Shown: positions 41,401 through 55,590 of the stretch, one piece after another
How positions within the stretch are numbered: position 1 is the stretch's first letter
How the letters are laid out: the number at the start of each line of letters is the position of its first letter
NCBI RefSeq assembly: GCF_019097595.1
Contig: NC_080710.1
Span: forward strand, 23,623,780-23,687,779
Reading direction: 5' to 3'
DNA length: 64,000 nucleotides
Source: Hemibagrus wyckioides
Lineage: Eukaryota > Chordata > Actinopteri > Siluriformes > Bagridae
The notes under the pieces: generated by a model
The model's database searches: none
What the model saw: only the letters and a program-made list of their open reading frames with translations
Told to the model about the DNA's origin: nothing
Program-made: the position numbers and the translations under genes

Positions 41401-44400
41401 TCACCATCTGTGCAACCATTTTGCCATTGATCTAACTCTGCATAGCAAGTTTGTGTAGAGAACTGAGTTGTCAGGTAGCTTATCAGAACAGGATTGTATT
41501 ATAACACTGTGCTTTTTAGAAATAAATCTAAACAGGTAATCTATTCGACATTTCACTTTAAATCTGCTCTATGTGCATATTGTATTATTAGCCTTACATT
41601 TACAGTACTGTGCAACATTCTTTGGTTTTAGAGGGGTTTTTTTTATTATGTCTTCCATGAAAATTAAATGATAGAGAAGTAATGGAACAATTTTCACATA
41701 AAACCCTAAGGGAGGAGAAATAAGTGCAACAATCAAAGTCTCCAGGAGAACTGTATCAGCATCTCCAAAATGTAGGAAAATCCAACCAGCCAATGTCCTT
41801 ATAAAACTGAACTCAGACAGATGTTGCATTCAGATAAGACACACTAAATATTGACTTTTTTTACTGTTAACCTTTCTTAGGTAGTTTTTTACATGCAGAA
41901 TTTTCCTTTTGATATTTGAAAGGGGTTTAGATCATCTTTTTATCATGCGCCTAAGACTTTTGCAAAGTACTGTACTTACTGTGATGCGTACTAATGCTCA
42001 TTTCCTCATGTTTATCTCATGTTGTAACTCGATCGTAAAATCCTGTATTCATCCATTTCTCTGATGGGTTGTTGGAATTTTGGGCAGATATGTGCATGTT
42101 ACTTCAGGCCTGACCAGTTCCCTCTGGCCCCCTGTTTCTCTGACCTCCTGCAGATGAGAACCACACGATGACCAGTGAGACCAGCAGCTTGGTTCAATCC
42201 CACACTCATTCCTTTAAGAAAAGGGAAGCAGTGGATGTGCCCTACCAAACAGGGCAGCTCCACCCGGCCATCCGCGTGGCAGATCTGCTTCAGCACATCA
42301 CCCAGATGAAATGTGCTGAGGGCTACGGTTTCAAGGAAGAGTATGAGGTGAGAGACTGCCTTTATTTTTCTTTCTTTGTTTTGTTTTTATCTTTCTTTTT
42401 GCAGTCTAAGTTGATCTATTACTACAGTCTCCCCCTTTTCGTTTCTTTTTCTTCCTCACCCTGTGTCTCCTATTTAGTTGTTGTGCATGGAGTGCATAAA
42501 TGTGTTTTCTATCTCTCTAATGGACTTTTCATGAGCGCTTAATATGCAAAAAGCACAAATTTATGTCCTTGCACTTAGTGCCTGTGTCATCGTTCCACTC
42601 CCCTAGTTCTGTGTTCATGCTTCTGCAGTTTGTTGACTCCATGCCACCCTGCTTAGCTCTTTAAGACAGGAATCTGTTTAACTACCTAGCAAACCCTAAA
42701 TTATCTTGGTGGAAAAATTAGCTCTTAAATCTGAAAGTCCCCTGTTCCCGCTCGCTGGCAGACACGCTATGGGGATTCATCGACTGAGACTATTTGTTAA
42801 CAGCTAAGACAGCTAAGAGATGTCAGCGGTGCCAAGCGCCCGAGTTTGAGCCCACAGACTCTCCTCGTTAAACAAACGGCTCTTTCAACACACACTCTCA
42901 TCATCCACTGTCTCAACCGTTTGAATGTGTGCATGCGCTTTCTGTCCATCTCATCTTCCGCTTTCTATATAAACCGAGAACCGATTCACCTTTAGCGGAG
43001 TTCTAACCAAACCTTGTTTCATGCTCTTCTCCTCCACCTGCCACTTCATTGTTAAATAAGACCAGAATGAAATAAATTTTTCAGCTTAAATACTCCCATT
43101 CAGCCCTCATTCCAGGCTACCCTGAGGGCTCAATTCATTATGGATAAAGATTTTTTAGGGCAGAGGTAGCTCAGGAGCTATGCTATGCAGGTTAAAAATA
43201 CAGTCTGAAAAATAATTGATGCATCCAACCGACCAACCCCCCCCCCCCTTTTACCCCCCCACCACCTTCCTTCTTCTTGGTATAAATGTTTTCTTTTTAT
43301 CTTCCATTCTGAATGCCCATTAAGCTGGAAAAACACAAGGTCATTGTAGTATGCTTTCGTTTGCTGTCTTCACTCACCTGTCTTAGATAAATTAACGTTA
43401 GCGCTGATAAGGTCTAAAAACTGAGTACTAAACTCTTAACTTATCTTTTCCCTGATCCATGCTTCTTGTTATTCCATACATTAACATTGGGAAGCTAAAT
43501 GAGGTAAGCAGACATTTTTGGATGTGATTATAAGTTGTTATAGCTGCTTGCTAGTTGCACTATGACTTGCCAGAACTTGCCAGCTTAAAACTGTCCAGTA
43601 GCTTGTCATTTAGGTCCTATATTGTGGCTGTAGAGGATGTGTGACAATTCACCGTGTACAATGTTGTCTGTAATTTCAATGCAGTTCATTCCTATCTTTA
43701 TTATTATTATTAATCTCTTTTTTTTCCAAAATAACAAATTCAAGCTCAAATCACATGGAACCTATAGCACTTTGTTATACTCCAGATGTAAATCACGAAT
43801 TGAGATATAGATTACATTATAGTAACCAAATTACAAGGAGGTTTATATTTTAAGAAAGTCACAGTTATATCGTTATAACTTTGAATAACAGCCTTGCTTA
43901 TGGACCTTTTTGTCACTCATGCTAATGCACACTATGCCAGTTTGTTTCTGGACACCATGTCATGCTTCGCTGTGAAGATCCACTGCAACCATACATACTA
44001 ACAGCTGTACATGCTAACCATGCCATACCAGCATGCAGGAGGTTGTGTTGGAGTTCAGAATGTCGTCTTTTGCAGTGTGTCACTTACTGTGTCGATTGAC
44101 AAGGAGTTTAAGTTAAATGTTATCATCCAGCCACAGGCTTGTTTATATGATATCACCAGTGGCATTTATTTTCATCTTTTTCAAGGTGACATACTGCCTA
44201 GCAAAATTCTTATTTCAATTCACAAGGTACTAATCCAGTCAGCTACCTAATGTTAAACTAGCTAACCAATCTGCTAACATGCTGTATAGCTATACACAAA
44301 TTATTATATTGTGTATTAAAACCTAGGAGCCAAATTTGATAACCAGTCTGGATAACATTCATCCATTCATCTTTAGTAATTGTTCCATTCTGGTCAGGGT

Positions 44401-45242
44401 CATGATTGGATATGGAATTTAGTTAGCATAAGGTGAAATGTTCCAGTGATGTCATATGATCAACTTTGTGCTTAAGATTTGGGATCAACTTTTAGCTAAT
44501 GAAATTTAACTTAAGCTCCACCTATACTCAGAGGCAACTGTCATTCAGCAAAATCAGGATGTGCACTGATAATGACCATGATTTCATTAAGTAGGATTTG
44601 TTTCAGGATCAATGTGCATGCGTCCAACTACAATTCTCTCGAATACACTGTTCAATGTTGGGTTTTCTCGGCATTTCAATTAATGACATTCTTAAAGTTT
44701 CTAACGCAAAATTTTTGTATTTATAGTAAGCATTGAAACCTTATTTTATTTAAGTGTACCCACCCCGAAAAGCGTTTCTAACATTAGTTTAGCCATGCAC
44801 TGTAATACCTAGCTCTGCAGGCCCGATAGCTATACATACAAAGTGTATACACTGTCAAATGAAAAAGCGCCAGGTTTAGATTCATTTACTGTGTATGCGT
44901 GCAACACGAAGCATCGATTTCAGCAACAGCAGCAAGAAACAAAGCAACAGTGCAACAAGACTGACCTCAATTTCCCCTCAATTTTCTCAATTCTTTGCAA
45001 ATTAGATATGACGCAGTGAAGTACAAATCCAACTGATTGGCTTTAAATGATTCTGATGCCCAAGTCTGTGGTGGTGTGCATGATCAGACAGATCTTGATA
45101 TTTTTTATTTTTTTGTAGTTCCTACCTGCAATAAATTCTCATTTAAGTGGTCAAACTATCTACAAGCAACATGAACAGATTGTTGCTTGCTGCTGTGAAC
45201 ATTATTTAATGAAATGAAGAAACTGGTGTGGCACCATTATCT

Positions 45243-45279
<37 letters not shown>

Positions 45280-48200
45280 AAACAAGTGAAATGTTGAGTT
45301 ACACAATAGCTCTCTGATTTGGAAGACATACACTGATCAGCCATAACATTATGAGCACTGAGAGGTAAAGTGAATAACCCTGATTATCTCCTCATCATGG
45401 CACCTGTTAATGGGTGGGATATATTAGGCAGCAAGTGAACATTTTGTCCTCAAAGTTGATGTGTTAGAAGCAGGAAAAACGGCCAAGCGTAAGGATTTGA
45501 GCAAGTTGGCCGAATTGTGATGGCTAGATGACTGGATCAAAGAATCTCCAAAACTGCAGCTCTTGTGGGGTGTTCCTGGTCTGCAGTGGTCAATATGTAC
45601 CAAAAGTGGTCCAAGGAAGGAACAGTGGTGAACCGGTGACAGGGTCATGGGCGGCCAAGGCTCATTGATGTACGTGGTGAGTGAAGGCTGGTCCGTGTGA
45701 TCCGATCAAACAGATGAGCTACTGTTGCTCAAACTGCTGAAGAAGTTAATGCTGGTTCTGATAGAAAGGTGTCAGAATACACAGTGCATGATGGGTCAGG
45801 GCTGTTTTGGAAGCAGCACAATATTAGGCAGGTGGTCATAATCTTATGCCTGGTTGGTGTATATTTTCAGAAGATGTTTAATTTACTTTTGTGAGAGAGA
45901 AAAAGGAGGTACACTTTATTTGTGACGGCAGTGATGATTTGTTAAAAGAAATGATATTCCACTAACAACAAAGTGATGCTGATCCTGGAACATGTCCTAC
46001 TTAAGAAATCTTTCATTAGCTGTTGTGATGCATTTATTATTGTCATTTTATTACTTTGTTTGCATTGACTTGATACGTTTCAAAGACTCCAAAGGCTTTG
46101 TGTTTTGCCGAAAGTACAGGTGCAGATTACAATGCTTTGTCTGAAACAGATGACTGGTTTTTAATAACCACCCTTCCCTTTAACCCTCCAAGGCAGTGAG
46201 ACAAAACACACAAAGTTGTGAGACATAACAAGGGGGCTTGTCAAATGTGTGCAAGAAACTGAGTATTATTATCTATTGAAAAGTTGCTTTGAGGCATGGC
46301 AGTGATGAATCTGTAATTATTGTTTGTGCTTGGAGTTTGATGTGGTCCCTTGATGCAGCCATCTGATTTTTTCCTGGAGTAATCCAGTGTAAAAAATCAC
46401 CTGTGTTTGACTTTTTGAATATGCACACAGCCGTATACATGTTTGGACTCATTATTTATAGCCCACCAATTAGGTGTTAGCTTATTGACTGAGTTTTTAA
46501 GGCCTAACCAATAGTATTCAGTGGCCTAGAGGGACAGCTGCAGCCTGGAGCTCCCTCTCAGCCATTAGACTTTTTATTCTGTCTCCATCTGCTGCAAGGC
46601 TGCACTGGATCTTAATGATTCTCTCCATATATTTATACTTACAATCATTTTTTCCCGTGCAGCAAAGTCTGGAAATCATTATTTAAAAAAAAAAAAAAAA
46701 ATCAGTCAAGCGGTACTGAGATTATCCCTTCATTCTGCTCAGAATGTTTTCTATTCAAATGTAGGATTCGTTATATTTTTGCATGGCGTGTAAAGCATTG
46801 AGCAATCATAAAAAAAAATAAATAAAAATTCTGTATTTGTTTGACAGAATTCGTACTTTATAAACAGTCTTTAAGGTGTCTGCTTATACTGTTTTGAATA
46901 TATGAATATCTCTGCTGGCTTTTTTTTTCCAGCTGACATGGCACAGTAAGAAGTTCGACACGTGTCTGAACTAGTTCGTCTGTGCTCTCATTATTCTCCC
47001 CTACTGCGGTCCCACTGTTGGACTCTGCATCTCATTACTGCCTGCCAAACACACCAAGCATCTAAAGGTGTTCGTCATTCCCCCCCTCCCTCCAAAGGCT
47101 CAGAGACGCCATGGCTCGCTGTCACTCACCCGACATGAAAGGACAGCTGTCTCCAAAGACACAAAGCTGCGATGAATAACAAACCAGCATCGCTTTTGAA
47201 AATTTAAACTGTTTCTGTGTAGAGAGAGAGAGAGGGAGAGAGAGACAGATAGAGAGAGAGAAGCCAAGTCTTCACATTGTTGTCAATATGTATTAACCCT
47301 CCTTCAATGGATGCGTCGGAAAGGAAGGCAATCTGCATTAAATATGCCTGCCCTTCAAAGTGTCCCTCACTGACCTATCTCAAGACCCTGCCTGGTCAGC
47401 AGAAAGGTCATGTGATAAACGGCATTCTATTAATCTATTAAGAAGGTTTGCCAGTATCAGAGCTCATTTCTGAACCTTGCAAACAGTAATAGTGTCGAAT
47501 TTTCTTTACTTCATACTGTTAAATGATGTGCCAGGAAAGGCCTAAAACCAGCTACTAACTACATCTGACATTTGGAATCTATTTGGAACCCATTTTCCCT
47601 AGTGAATGGGAACTCAAGTTAAGCCAAGTCATTTAAACCATGTTCATAATAAAAAAAATTTTTTAGCTGCACCCATTCAGCAGGAGACAGGGCTACAGCA
47701 TGCCTCCCATCCCCAGGTGCTCCCTCCTGCCTTCTGCTTTCTCTGTGGGGAACTTCGGCAGAAAGCGGGAGTCATCACTCTGCCGGTGTCATTAACCATG
47801 CTGAGGCTGATCAAGGCACTTTGTTCTTCAGACAAATCCAGTGTCATCATCACATTCACAGCCAAAAGATGTTCCGCTTCCCTAACAGAAAGAGCAGTAG
47901 TCACTTGCAATCACCAGCAATCATATCAATTGTCTATGCGGCCGTTTGTGGATAATAATGCATCATTATGCTCTATTTATACCTCAGAGCCGCACTTTAT
48001 CGAGAGGGAAGCAGGCAGCTGGCAGCATTAAGAAGCTACTATGAGCAGACAAGTCTGCGAGCATGAGCACTCCAACACCCACCCACCCCCGTTAACAAAC
48101 TAGATCTGCTTTTGAAGTTTGTCTTCATAATTAGCTTTAATTGTGTGGCTGAGTAGTTTTGAATGGGCAGATTCCCCACACTGCATTAATATTTCATCAT

Positions 48201-51200
48201 CAGTTACTGTTCAGAAGGGTGTCAGCTTTAATTCTGTCGCCGACTGCTTCTTTTTTTTTTTACACTTTAATTTCTACCATTCGAAGCCCTTTAGTGGTGT
48301 CAGAGAGACAGGCAGCGAAGTCGTTTTTGTCTCAGCTGCAAACTCTGAGCCGAAGCACCTCTAATAGCCCTTAGTTCTGACTCTGCTCCCGGGGTTCCTT
48401 GCTCCTGTCCCTTGATGTCAAATAATGATGTGAATCTAGTTAGTTCAACTGTCTTCTTTTCCACTGATTCTGTTTGAAGTCCAAACTCAGCCATCATTTA
48501 AGATGGTAACCTTTGACCTTTTTGTGCCTTCTCTGCTTTTGCTTCTTAACACTTGTCTCTGCTTGTTTTGATTTCTCTCTACAGAGTTTCTTCGAAGGGC
48601 AGGCTGCACCCTGGGACTCTGCAAAGAAAGACGAGAACAGGATGAAGAACCGTTACGGAAACATCATAGCATGTATGTAATGATAATAATCTGAATTTGG
48701 TCTCGCTAACAGCATTTTACTGTGATACATACACATACACATGCTACTAAAGTGTTAGAATTTACAGGATGCTGTTCACGATGAGACCTTCGGTGCAACA
48801 GTCGCTTCTTCTTCTTTTTTTTCTTTTTTTCCTTCACCGGAGTTCTACATCAGTTACCTTTCCCACTTCTACCACACTCATTACAAACCGTTACTCCCTC
48901 TGAGAGGAAACAGCTCACTCTGTTTGGCTCCACACACTTCCTGTTTCTGGCTAATGAGGCACCAGCCAATCCCAGGCGAGCATGAGCCCTAGGCCATGTT
49001 AGACCTGATAGAGAGAACACTCCCAAAGGACTGGCAGAGTTGCATAGTGGAAATCCTTCACAACAACCTAGTATCTCCGATACGAATAGCAACGAAAAGC
49101 TGCAACACATGGATTGGTTTTAGTTAGTTATAGTAGCAGCTGGCAGAGCGACAGTTATGGGTTATTATCTTCTGACATAAAGTGGCAATGCCGTTGTAAA
49201 CATTGTGAGATCTCATAAGGGTTGCATATTTATAAGCTGAAAAAAAAAACATTACATATTTTAAAATTCATCTTTAGCTCTTAAGCGCTAATATAACATT
49301 TACAAGCTCATATCCAGCATTAATGACTAGTAATGACTTATTGTTTATTTCTCACGTTCTTTCATTCTCTTCTTTTCGTCCCCAGATGACCACTCCCGTG
49401 TCCGACTGCAAGCCATAGAGGGGGAGCAAAGCTCAGATTATATTAATGCAAATTATATTGATGTAAGTATGCACACTTGTCAAGGCTTAAACACAAAGGT
49501 CAGTGTGTACGGTCATTGTGCTTGTGTATAAATGTGATTCTCTACAGTCTAATGGAAGTGGTTAAGGATTACACCCCCCTCCTCCCTTCTATACCCCTCC
49601 CACTATTCTAAGGAAAATCAGTCATTGATCCACACAGTGCTGACAGATTTAGCATAGATTTTCTAGACTAGACAAAAATCCTTTCATTACTTGAGCTCTT
49701 AGCTAGGCTAATTAAGTGAATCGTAATTTAGTCTAGTTAACGCGAAGCCAGTATACGTTTCTTGCTTGTCTGTCGTTGAGGAAGCGTTGTGGATTCAGTG
49801 GATATGAAGAGGATGAAGCTTTTGTATACAGTACTGATGTAGTCATTAACGCTGGGATTAGTCCGAAAACCAACCTCAAGAGAAATTCATACTAATTCTA
49901 ATAATGGAGGGGGTTGTTTAATGTTCATTGTTTGATTTCATTTGGATGAAAAATACCTGGTAACACTAACACTATTTTTGTAGATAAACTTTAAACTTTC
50001 TAATTTTTCACACAAATTGTGACCCTGTTGTGAAAACCCATTCGATTCTATTCAGTACAGTTCAATTGTGTTTGTATAGCGCCAGGCATTTTTGCAAACA
50101 GGTTTATGGGAGTATAAAAATTCAGAACATTTAAAATTTAAATTTGATATTTATCCCTAAATTTATATTTATCCTAAAATATGTCTCTTCTGCATTCTAT
50201 TCAGGGGGGAAAACATGCAGCTAGCTAAGGTTTTATTCAAAGACAGTAGGCTTTGAATATTTGCATAGAACGGTGCCTTCTCATGTATCTGGCATACATG
50301 TATCTTTGCTGTCACCCTGTGAGGCATCCAGCGTGCAAAAATCGTGGTAAAAACCACTGAGGAGCGAGGGAGCCATTTGTGCAATCGTTATTGTCTTAAC
50401 ACTTTATTATTATTTTTTTTTTGCAGTAGTCATAGAATATTGTTCTGTTTTCTCTACTTTATTTCATTTCACCTTTTCACATTTCAGGGTTAGTGTACAT
50501 CAGTTATTTTCTTTAGTATGCTGCCTCAGAAGCCCCAAGCCATTTCCTTACTGGTAGCTTCTGTTGAAATGCTGTCTTATAAGACAACTGACATGAGCCA
50601 GCATAGGCAACAGAGCATCAAGGCAATCTTGTATTTCAGATACAGTCATGGTTTTAGCGTTTAGAGACAAAGGCATGGTTAAACATGACTAAACACCCGA
50701 GCGTGTCTTTTTTTTCCCTTTGCTTCAGTATAAAGGACCTCTGTCATGTCTTTGCTCCCATCAAACAAACACTGTCTAATGAAATTGGTCACATGTAGAG
50801 TAGCATAGACCATTGTCCTTGTTCTTTCCATTGGGCTTTTTTTTTAAAGTAATTTCACTGACAGAGCAAAGTGGGTACACTTCAAAGGAAGTTGTTTTGA
50901 ATAATAGAGGCATGCTGTAGTCTCACGGTTGCTCGGGGCTGCTCTCAGCGTCCGGTCTCATTGGAGGAGCACAGCGACCTGGAGTGACTTTGAATGTTTA
51001 CTGAACTGTTGTCGATTTTTTTTTGGGTGTTGTTGTTGTCATGAGAGTCAACGGATAAAAAGAATAATCATTGCCACCTGTCTGTGCTTGTCTGTCGGTG
51101 TGTTGGGTTATCTCCCGGTTGGACCCAACCCCCTGAAAAAAATCGTTCTAATGTTTCCACTTCCATCTGAAGCTGTGGACCAAGTAAATGTTATTTTCAC

Positions 51201-54200
51201 CTCCTGTCAGCCACCCACTTCGGATCAACATGCCCTACCAGCCCCTACACATACTGATCGCCTCCTCTCCTCCCACTCTCTTTTCCATCTCTATTTCCCC
51301 TCTTTAGCATGCCTTTTCACTTGTCATTAGGACACTTTACGCTTGCCTTCAAACAGATCCGTGGATGCTCGAAGCAGAAGGAACAAGCTCTTCACATGCT
51401 GAATTATTTACCTGGCCAGCTTTTAGCACATGCCGCGATACAGTCAAGACACTTTGCATCTCAAAGGACGATTAGTGAAAGCATGTCTCGTTGTCAGACA
51501 CCATTATTATATTGTGCGTGCGCAAAGGAGCGATATGTGAAGGAGGTTTAATCTTGCATGTCTGCTCTATTCCAGCCCTCTTAAAAGTGATTTATTCATG
51601 CTTTACAACATTTATTGTGCCATTTCAGCCACACTAACAATTTGCAGTTTTGTTTAGTACTGAAACAAAGCAGTATTGACTTACCGTAGATAGGACACAG
51701 AGCCCAGGTAATAGGTGTCAAACTGTGTGGTATTTGTGCATCCACTTACCTGGAATGAGGCGAACTTTATATCAAGACAAAGACATCTTGGTTTTTGTTT
51801 CTGCCACCTGAGGGTCTCAACTTAACTATAATGAGGACAAGACTTTTCCCTTGATTTGAGTCAACATTCATGGCAGGCTAAAGTGAGCAGTCAAGTTAAA
51901 CAACATGTAGCAATTCGGATTGATTCTTTTCGGGCTTGTCAATACTGTATAGAGGAGTCTAATAAACACTTTACAAAATTGTTGCTATTGACACCCATTT
52001 GAAAGCTTTTATTTGTCCCATATACTTTACAATACAGTAAAGATTGTTAGTAAGGTCAGAGCACAGGGTCTGCCAGGATATTGCACCCCTGGGGCAGACA
52101 GGGTTAAGAGCACTGCTTATGGGATAAACATTGGCAGCTTGGGCTTGAACCCCTAACCATCTGATTGTAGTGACTGAGTTACCACTTCTGACCCACTCCT
52201 GCCCATTCTAGGACAAGTGTTTAATTGATATTTATGAGGTGGAGGAGTTCTGCTTGTCTTATGGGTGCTGACAACTATAAAATATCTTATTATAAGAAGT
52301 TCTCAACATTCAAATAATGGAAATATGTTAAAAGAAGTTTCTGATATATATTTATTTAAGTTAAGTTGTCTTTATATGTCTCATGTACACTACTGCACAG
52401 TGAAATTCTTTCTTCACATATCCCATCCTTGCGGTCAGTGTGCAGGGTCAGATATGCTGGGTGGGTTGGGCCCAACTTTGGCTGGTTGGCAGCACTGGGG
52501 CTTGAGCTCCCATCTTCCGGTCAACGATCCAGAGCCTTAACCACTTAAGATACCACACTAATGAAAAGTGCTATCCAGACTATCATGACTTCAGAATTCC
52601 TTCTTAGTTAGCTAGTATAATATTAAAATACTTTACCCTAAATGTATTACAATACATTAAAAGGCCAGTTAAAAGTTTTTGAATACCATGTATTCATACA
52701 TTTGGTTAAAATGTCAATAAATAGGTTGAAGTTAAATCATTTAAATCCAAATCAAATTGGAAAAGGCTGACCTGGATCACTCCAGTTAGGTATTTATGTG
52801 TTAGAGTTGTCATTACACTGATTAATATAATTATATTAAAAACCATATCTTCAGATTTATAGTAACTCTTAACCAAGCAAGCCTTTCAAAGAGCATGCAA
52901 CTAAGACGATTTGAAAAGAGGAAAGCCTGTATTCTAAAGATTTGGGTATTTAATTGAACAATTGTATTTTCATTATTTAATTGCCAGTAGTTGTTAGGTC
53001 ACATTAGGTTAGGTCAATGGTATGAGGTAGTCACTGGGCTGAGTGTCTAAACCTGAAGATCTTTCCTGAACCTGAAGTTTCCTTTTTTTTTCTTCGTATT
53101 ATTATCTTTTATTCTATTATATTTGTTAATTTAAGCAAAATTGTCTACTTTGCCTACAGAACCTTGCCTGGTGGTAAACTAGTTTTTCTTATGCAGTAGT
53201 TCTCCCATGTTTATTAAATAGTAGCTGCTCAACCATTTAAGCTGCTTGATATGGCCCAATAGCTCAGCACATATCCAATCACCCTAGACCAAAATGCAGG
53301 GTGGCTATAAACATGTTTCATGGCAGCATGCACAAAGATAAAGAAGTCATTACAAAACCTGGGAACACTGATGATGAACCGGCGGATGTCTCCTAAACTC
53401 TGTCAGGCCTTTTATTCCAGCTCGGAACTTTAATTACAGACGATTTTCTGCATTAAATATGGCGTAGATAAGAATATAAGAATTCAAGAACAAGCTGACG
53501 GCAACAATGGAGACTGTGAACGAGTGGAAGCTACAGTTTTTTTTTCGTTAACATTCAGTTTCTGCACACTGAGCCCTTGCTAGGACACACCATGCTCGAC
53601 AAATGAAATGAGGGGATTAGCGTAATCCCACAGAGATTGAGCCTATTCCATAATATAATTCCACAATCTATATCAAAACCATTACAGCAGTAGTAAACAG
53701 TAGTGTGGAATGGTGTGTGTGTGTGTGTGTTCATATCAGAATGTATCATTACCTAAACGCTGTGGTTGTTTATTTTTTAGGAAATGCAAGATTTTATTAG
53801 CGTAGAAACAAAACCTAGCTCAACTGCAGTTTTTCATTTTCTAATAGTAATTTAAGTTATAATTTTGTTTGGATTTTGTCCCTCAGTGCATTGCAGAGAA
53901 TTTGAAACAATTGGAAAGGCTCTCTTTATTATTTTCTTCATTATTTTATTTGCTTTGATTTAAATTTCTATTTCCTAATGCAGCATCTGTGAGAACAGGA
54001 TACCTTACATTATACAAGAAAAAGTTCTTGTAAAGTTCCTGAATCTTTTACCGTAATTTAATTGTATAACTTTAATTTCTCTCGTTTTTTGAATTACAGG
54101 GATACCATCGACCGAATCACTACATTGCTACCCAAGGTAAGAATACACATTCTTTTATCTTGTCCTATCTTATCTTATGCTGTCTAAATGACCCTTGATG

Positions 54201-55553
54201 TATAGTGGAGTTCTTGGATGGCTTCATCTCAGACTTCTTGCTTTATATTTACACACACTCACATACACACACTCAGACTCATTGAGCCATCTTGTGCTGA
54301 AGCAGCGTCTTGGAACAATTAATCAGCCTTAGTGTTGGCAGAGGCGGTGGAGTGGGATGGCTGTTAAAGGATGTGAGTAATAAATAAATGGATTAGTCGG
54401 TACGTACTTGCGCACTCTGTTGCTCAGTTAATCTGGCGGTCAGTGCCCGCTCTCCCAGCAGCCCCTGGAGGCAGTGTTTGATTGATAGTTAATTGTTGTG
54501 AGCTTCTTGGAGGCCGTGTTTTTCCCGCATGCTGGCGGCTTGTGGAGGTGCTACAGTGACGGGAAACAGCGCCGAACGCAATCACTTCTCTTAATAGACT
54601 CACAAGCTGGTATAGTGGCACTGGGAGTTGCATAATTACCTGTTTATTGGAGCGTTGCCTGGCCTGTCCACAGAGACGGCTCCGTGTCTAAATGGCCTCT
54701 TAAGTTCTCTCTCTGCTTAGTCCTCACCCTTCTACGCTTTCTCCCGACTTCATTTCCAAGCCGATCCCCAGCCAGCAAAGTGTGGAGTTGCATTTGTATC
54801 AGCATTTGTATATGACAAAGAGCATTTATCGTGAGAGGTCTTAACAGCTTGAACAGTAAAATATGTATACATGTTGTGAATGTATGTCTGGACATTTTAC
54901 AGCTTTCGTTGAAGTGAAAAAATGCAAAGATGTGAAAAACACAACTTGTGGTGTGAACTAAAGACCCATCCACTGATGACACTCTTTGTATTCAATGTGG
55001 GCAGATTTCACAAGAAAGGCTTTTTTATGGTGGGGAAAGAAGTTAAAAAGCTCAGAAGTTTTTTAGATCAAAGACACATTTTCTTCAGGCTTCACAGCAC
55101 ATCCTCCCTCTTTCCCGACCATAAGTTCAATCTAAAGAAGCTTAATTGTGTCCATTATTTCTCCCGGTTTTTTTTTCCAACTTGCAATCACTGATGGAAC
55201 ATCAGAGATTATCAGAGGGTATCATAGCTGTGATAATAAATAATGACTGTGCGGAGTAGATAAAGTACAGAATACATAAATAGTGACACAAGAAGGGAGA
55301 GAAAACACGACAGGATGTACTGTTAAAGGAAATAATCAGTGATGGGGTGAGGTGATGGGGCCATTACCACCCACTATTTTCCTATAACAGTGCATCCCAA
55401 AGTGTTTTATTCTTCTTATACCCCAGCAATTAAACAACATTTTGTTTATTAAAGAGTGTCATTTTCTGTTGTTGTTTTTCATGTTGAAGATCATCCATGA
55501 AACAATTCCCCTTGTCACTAACGTTATAGCAACTGTAGATCCCACACCAGCCT

Positions 55554-55590
<37 letters not shown>

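Larger units (their letters stand above)
42348..48584 (+). other. Intron (6.2 kb) between wedge and D1 core
   Basis: Contains poly(C) runs near 43239-43260, an AAAT microsatellite (45244-45281), the second Tc1-like copy (45331-45859) and a GA tract (47220-47262). A 141-codon open frame at 47606-48031 shows no protein signature. No exon was supported. Confidence 0.75.
49463..54099 (+). other. Intron (4.6 kb)
   Basis: Two antisense SINEs lie 176 bp apart (52005-52193 and 52370-52558). A GT microsatellite is at 53713-53730. Around 50039-50102 a short stretch resembles a common fish repeat (TTGTATAGCGC), too short to classify. No exon seen. Confidence 0.75.

Noticed and set aside
43495..43503. 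Possible 9-nt microexon (CTAAATGAG, Leu-Asn-Glu) before GTAAGC in the wedge-D1 intron
   Set aside because: The phase would fit (0-0) and the donor is good. The acceptor GGGAAG has no pyrimidine tract next to it, and I know of no such insert in PTPRM. Junction reads 42347-43495 would revive it.
47606..48031. Plus-strand open frame of 141 codons
   Set aside because: No recognisable domain, biased composition, and inside an intron without fitting splice sites.
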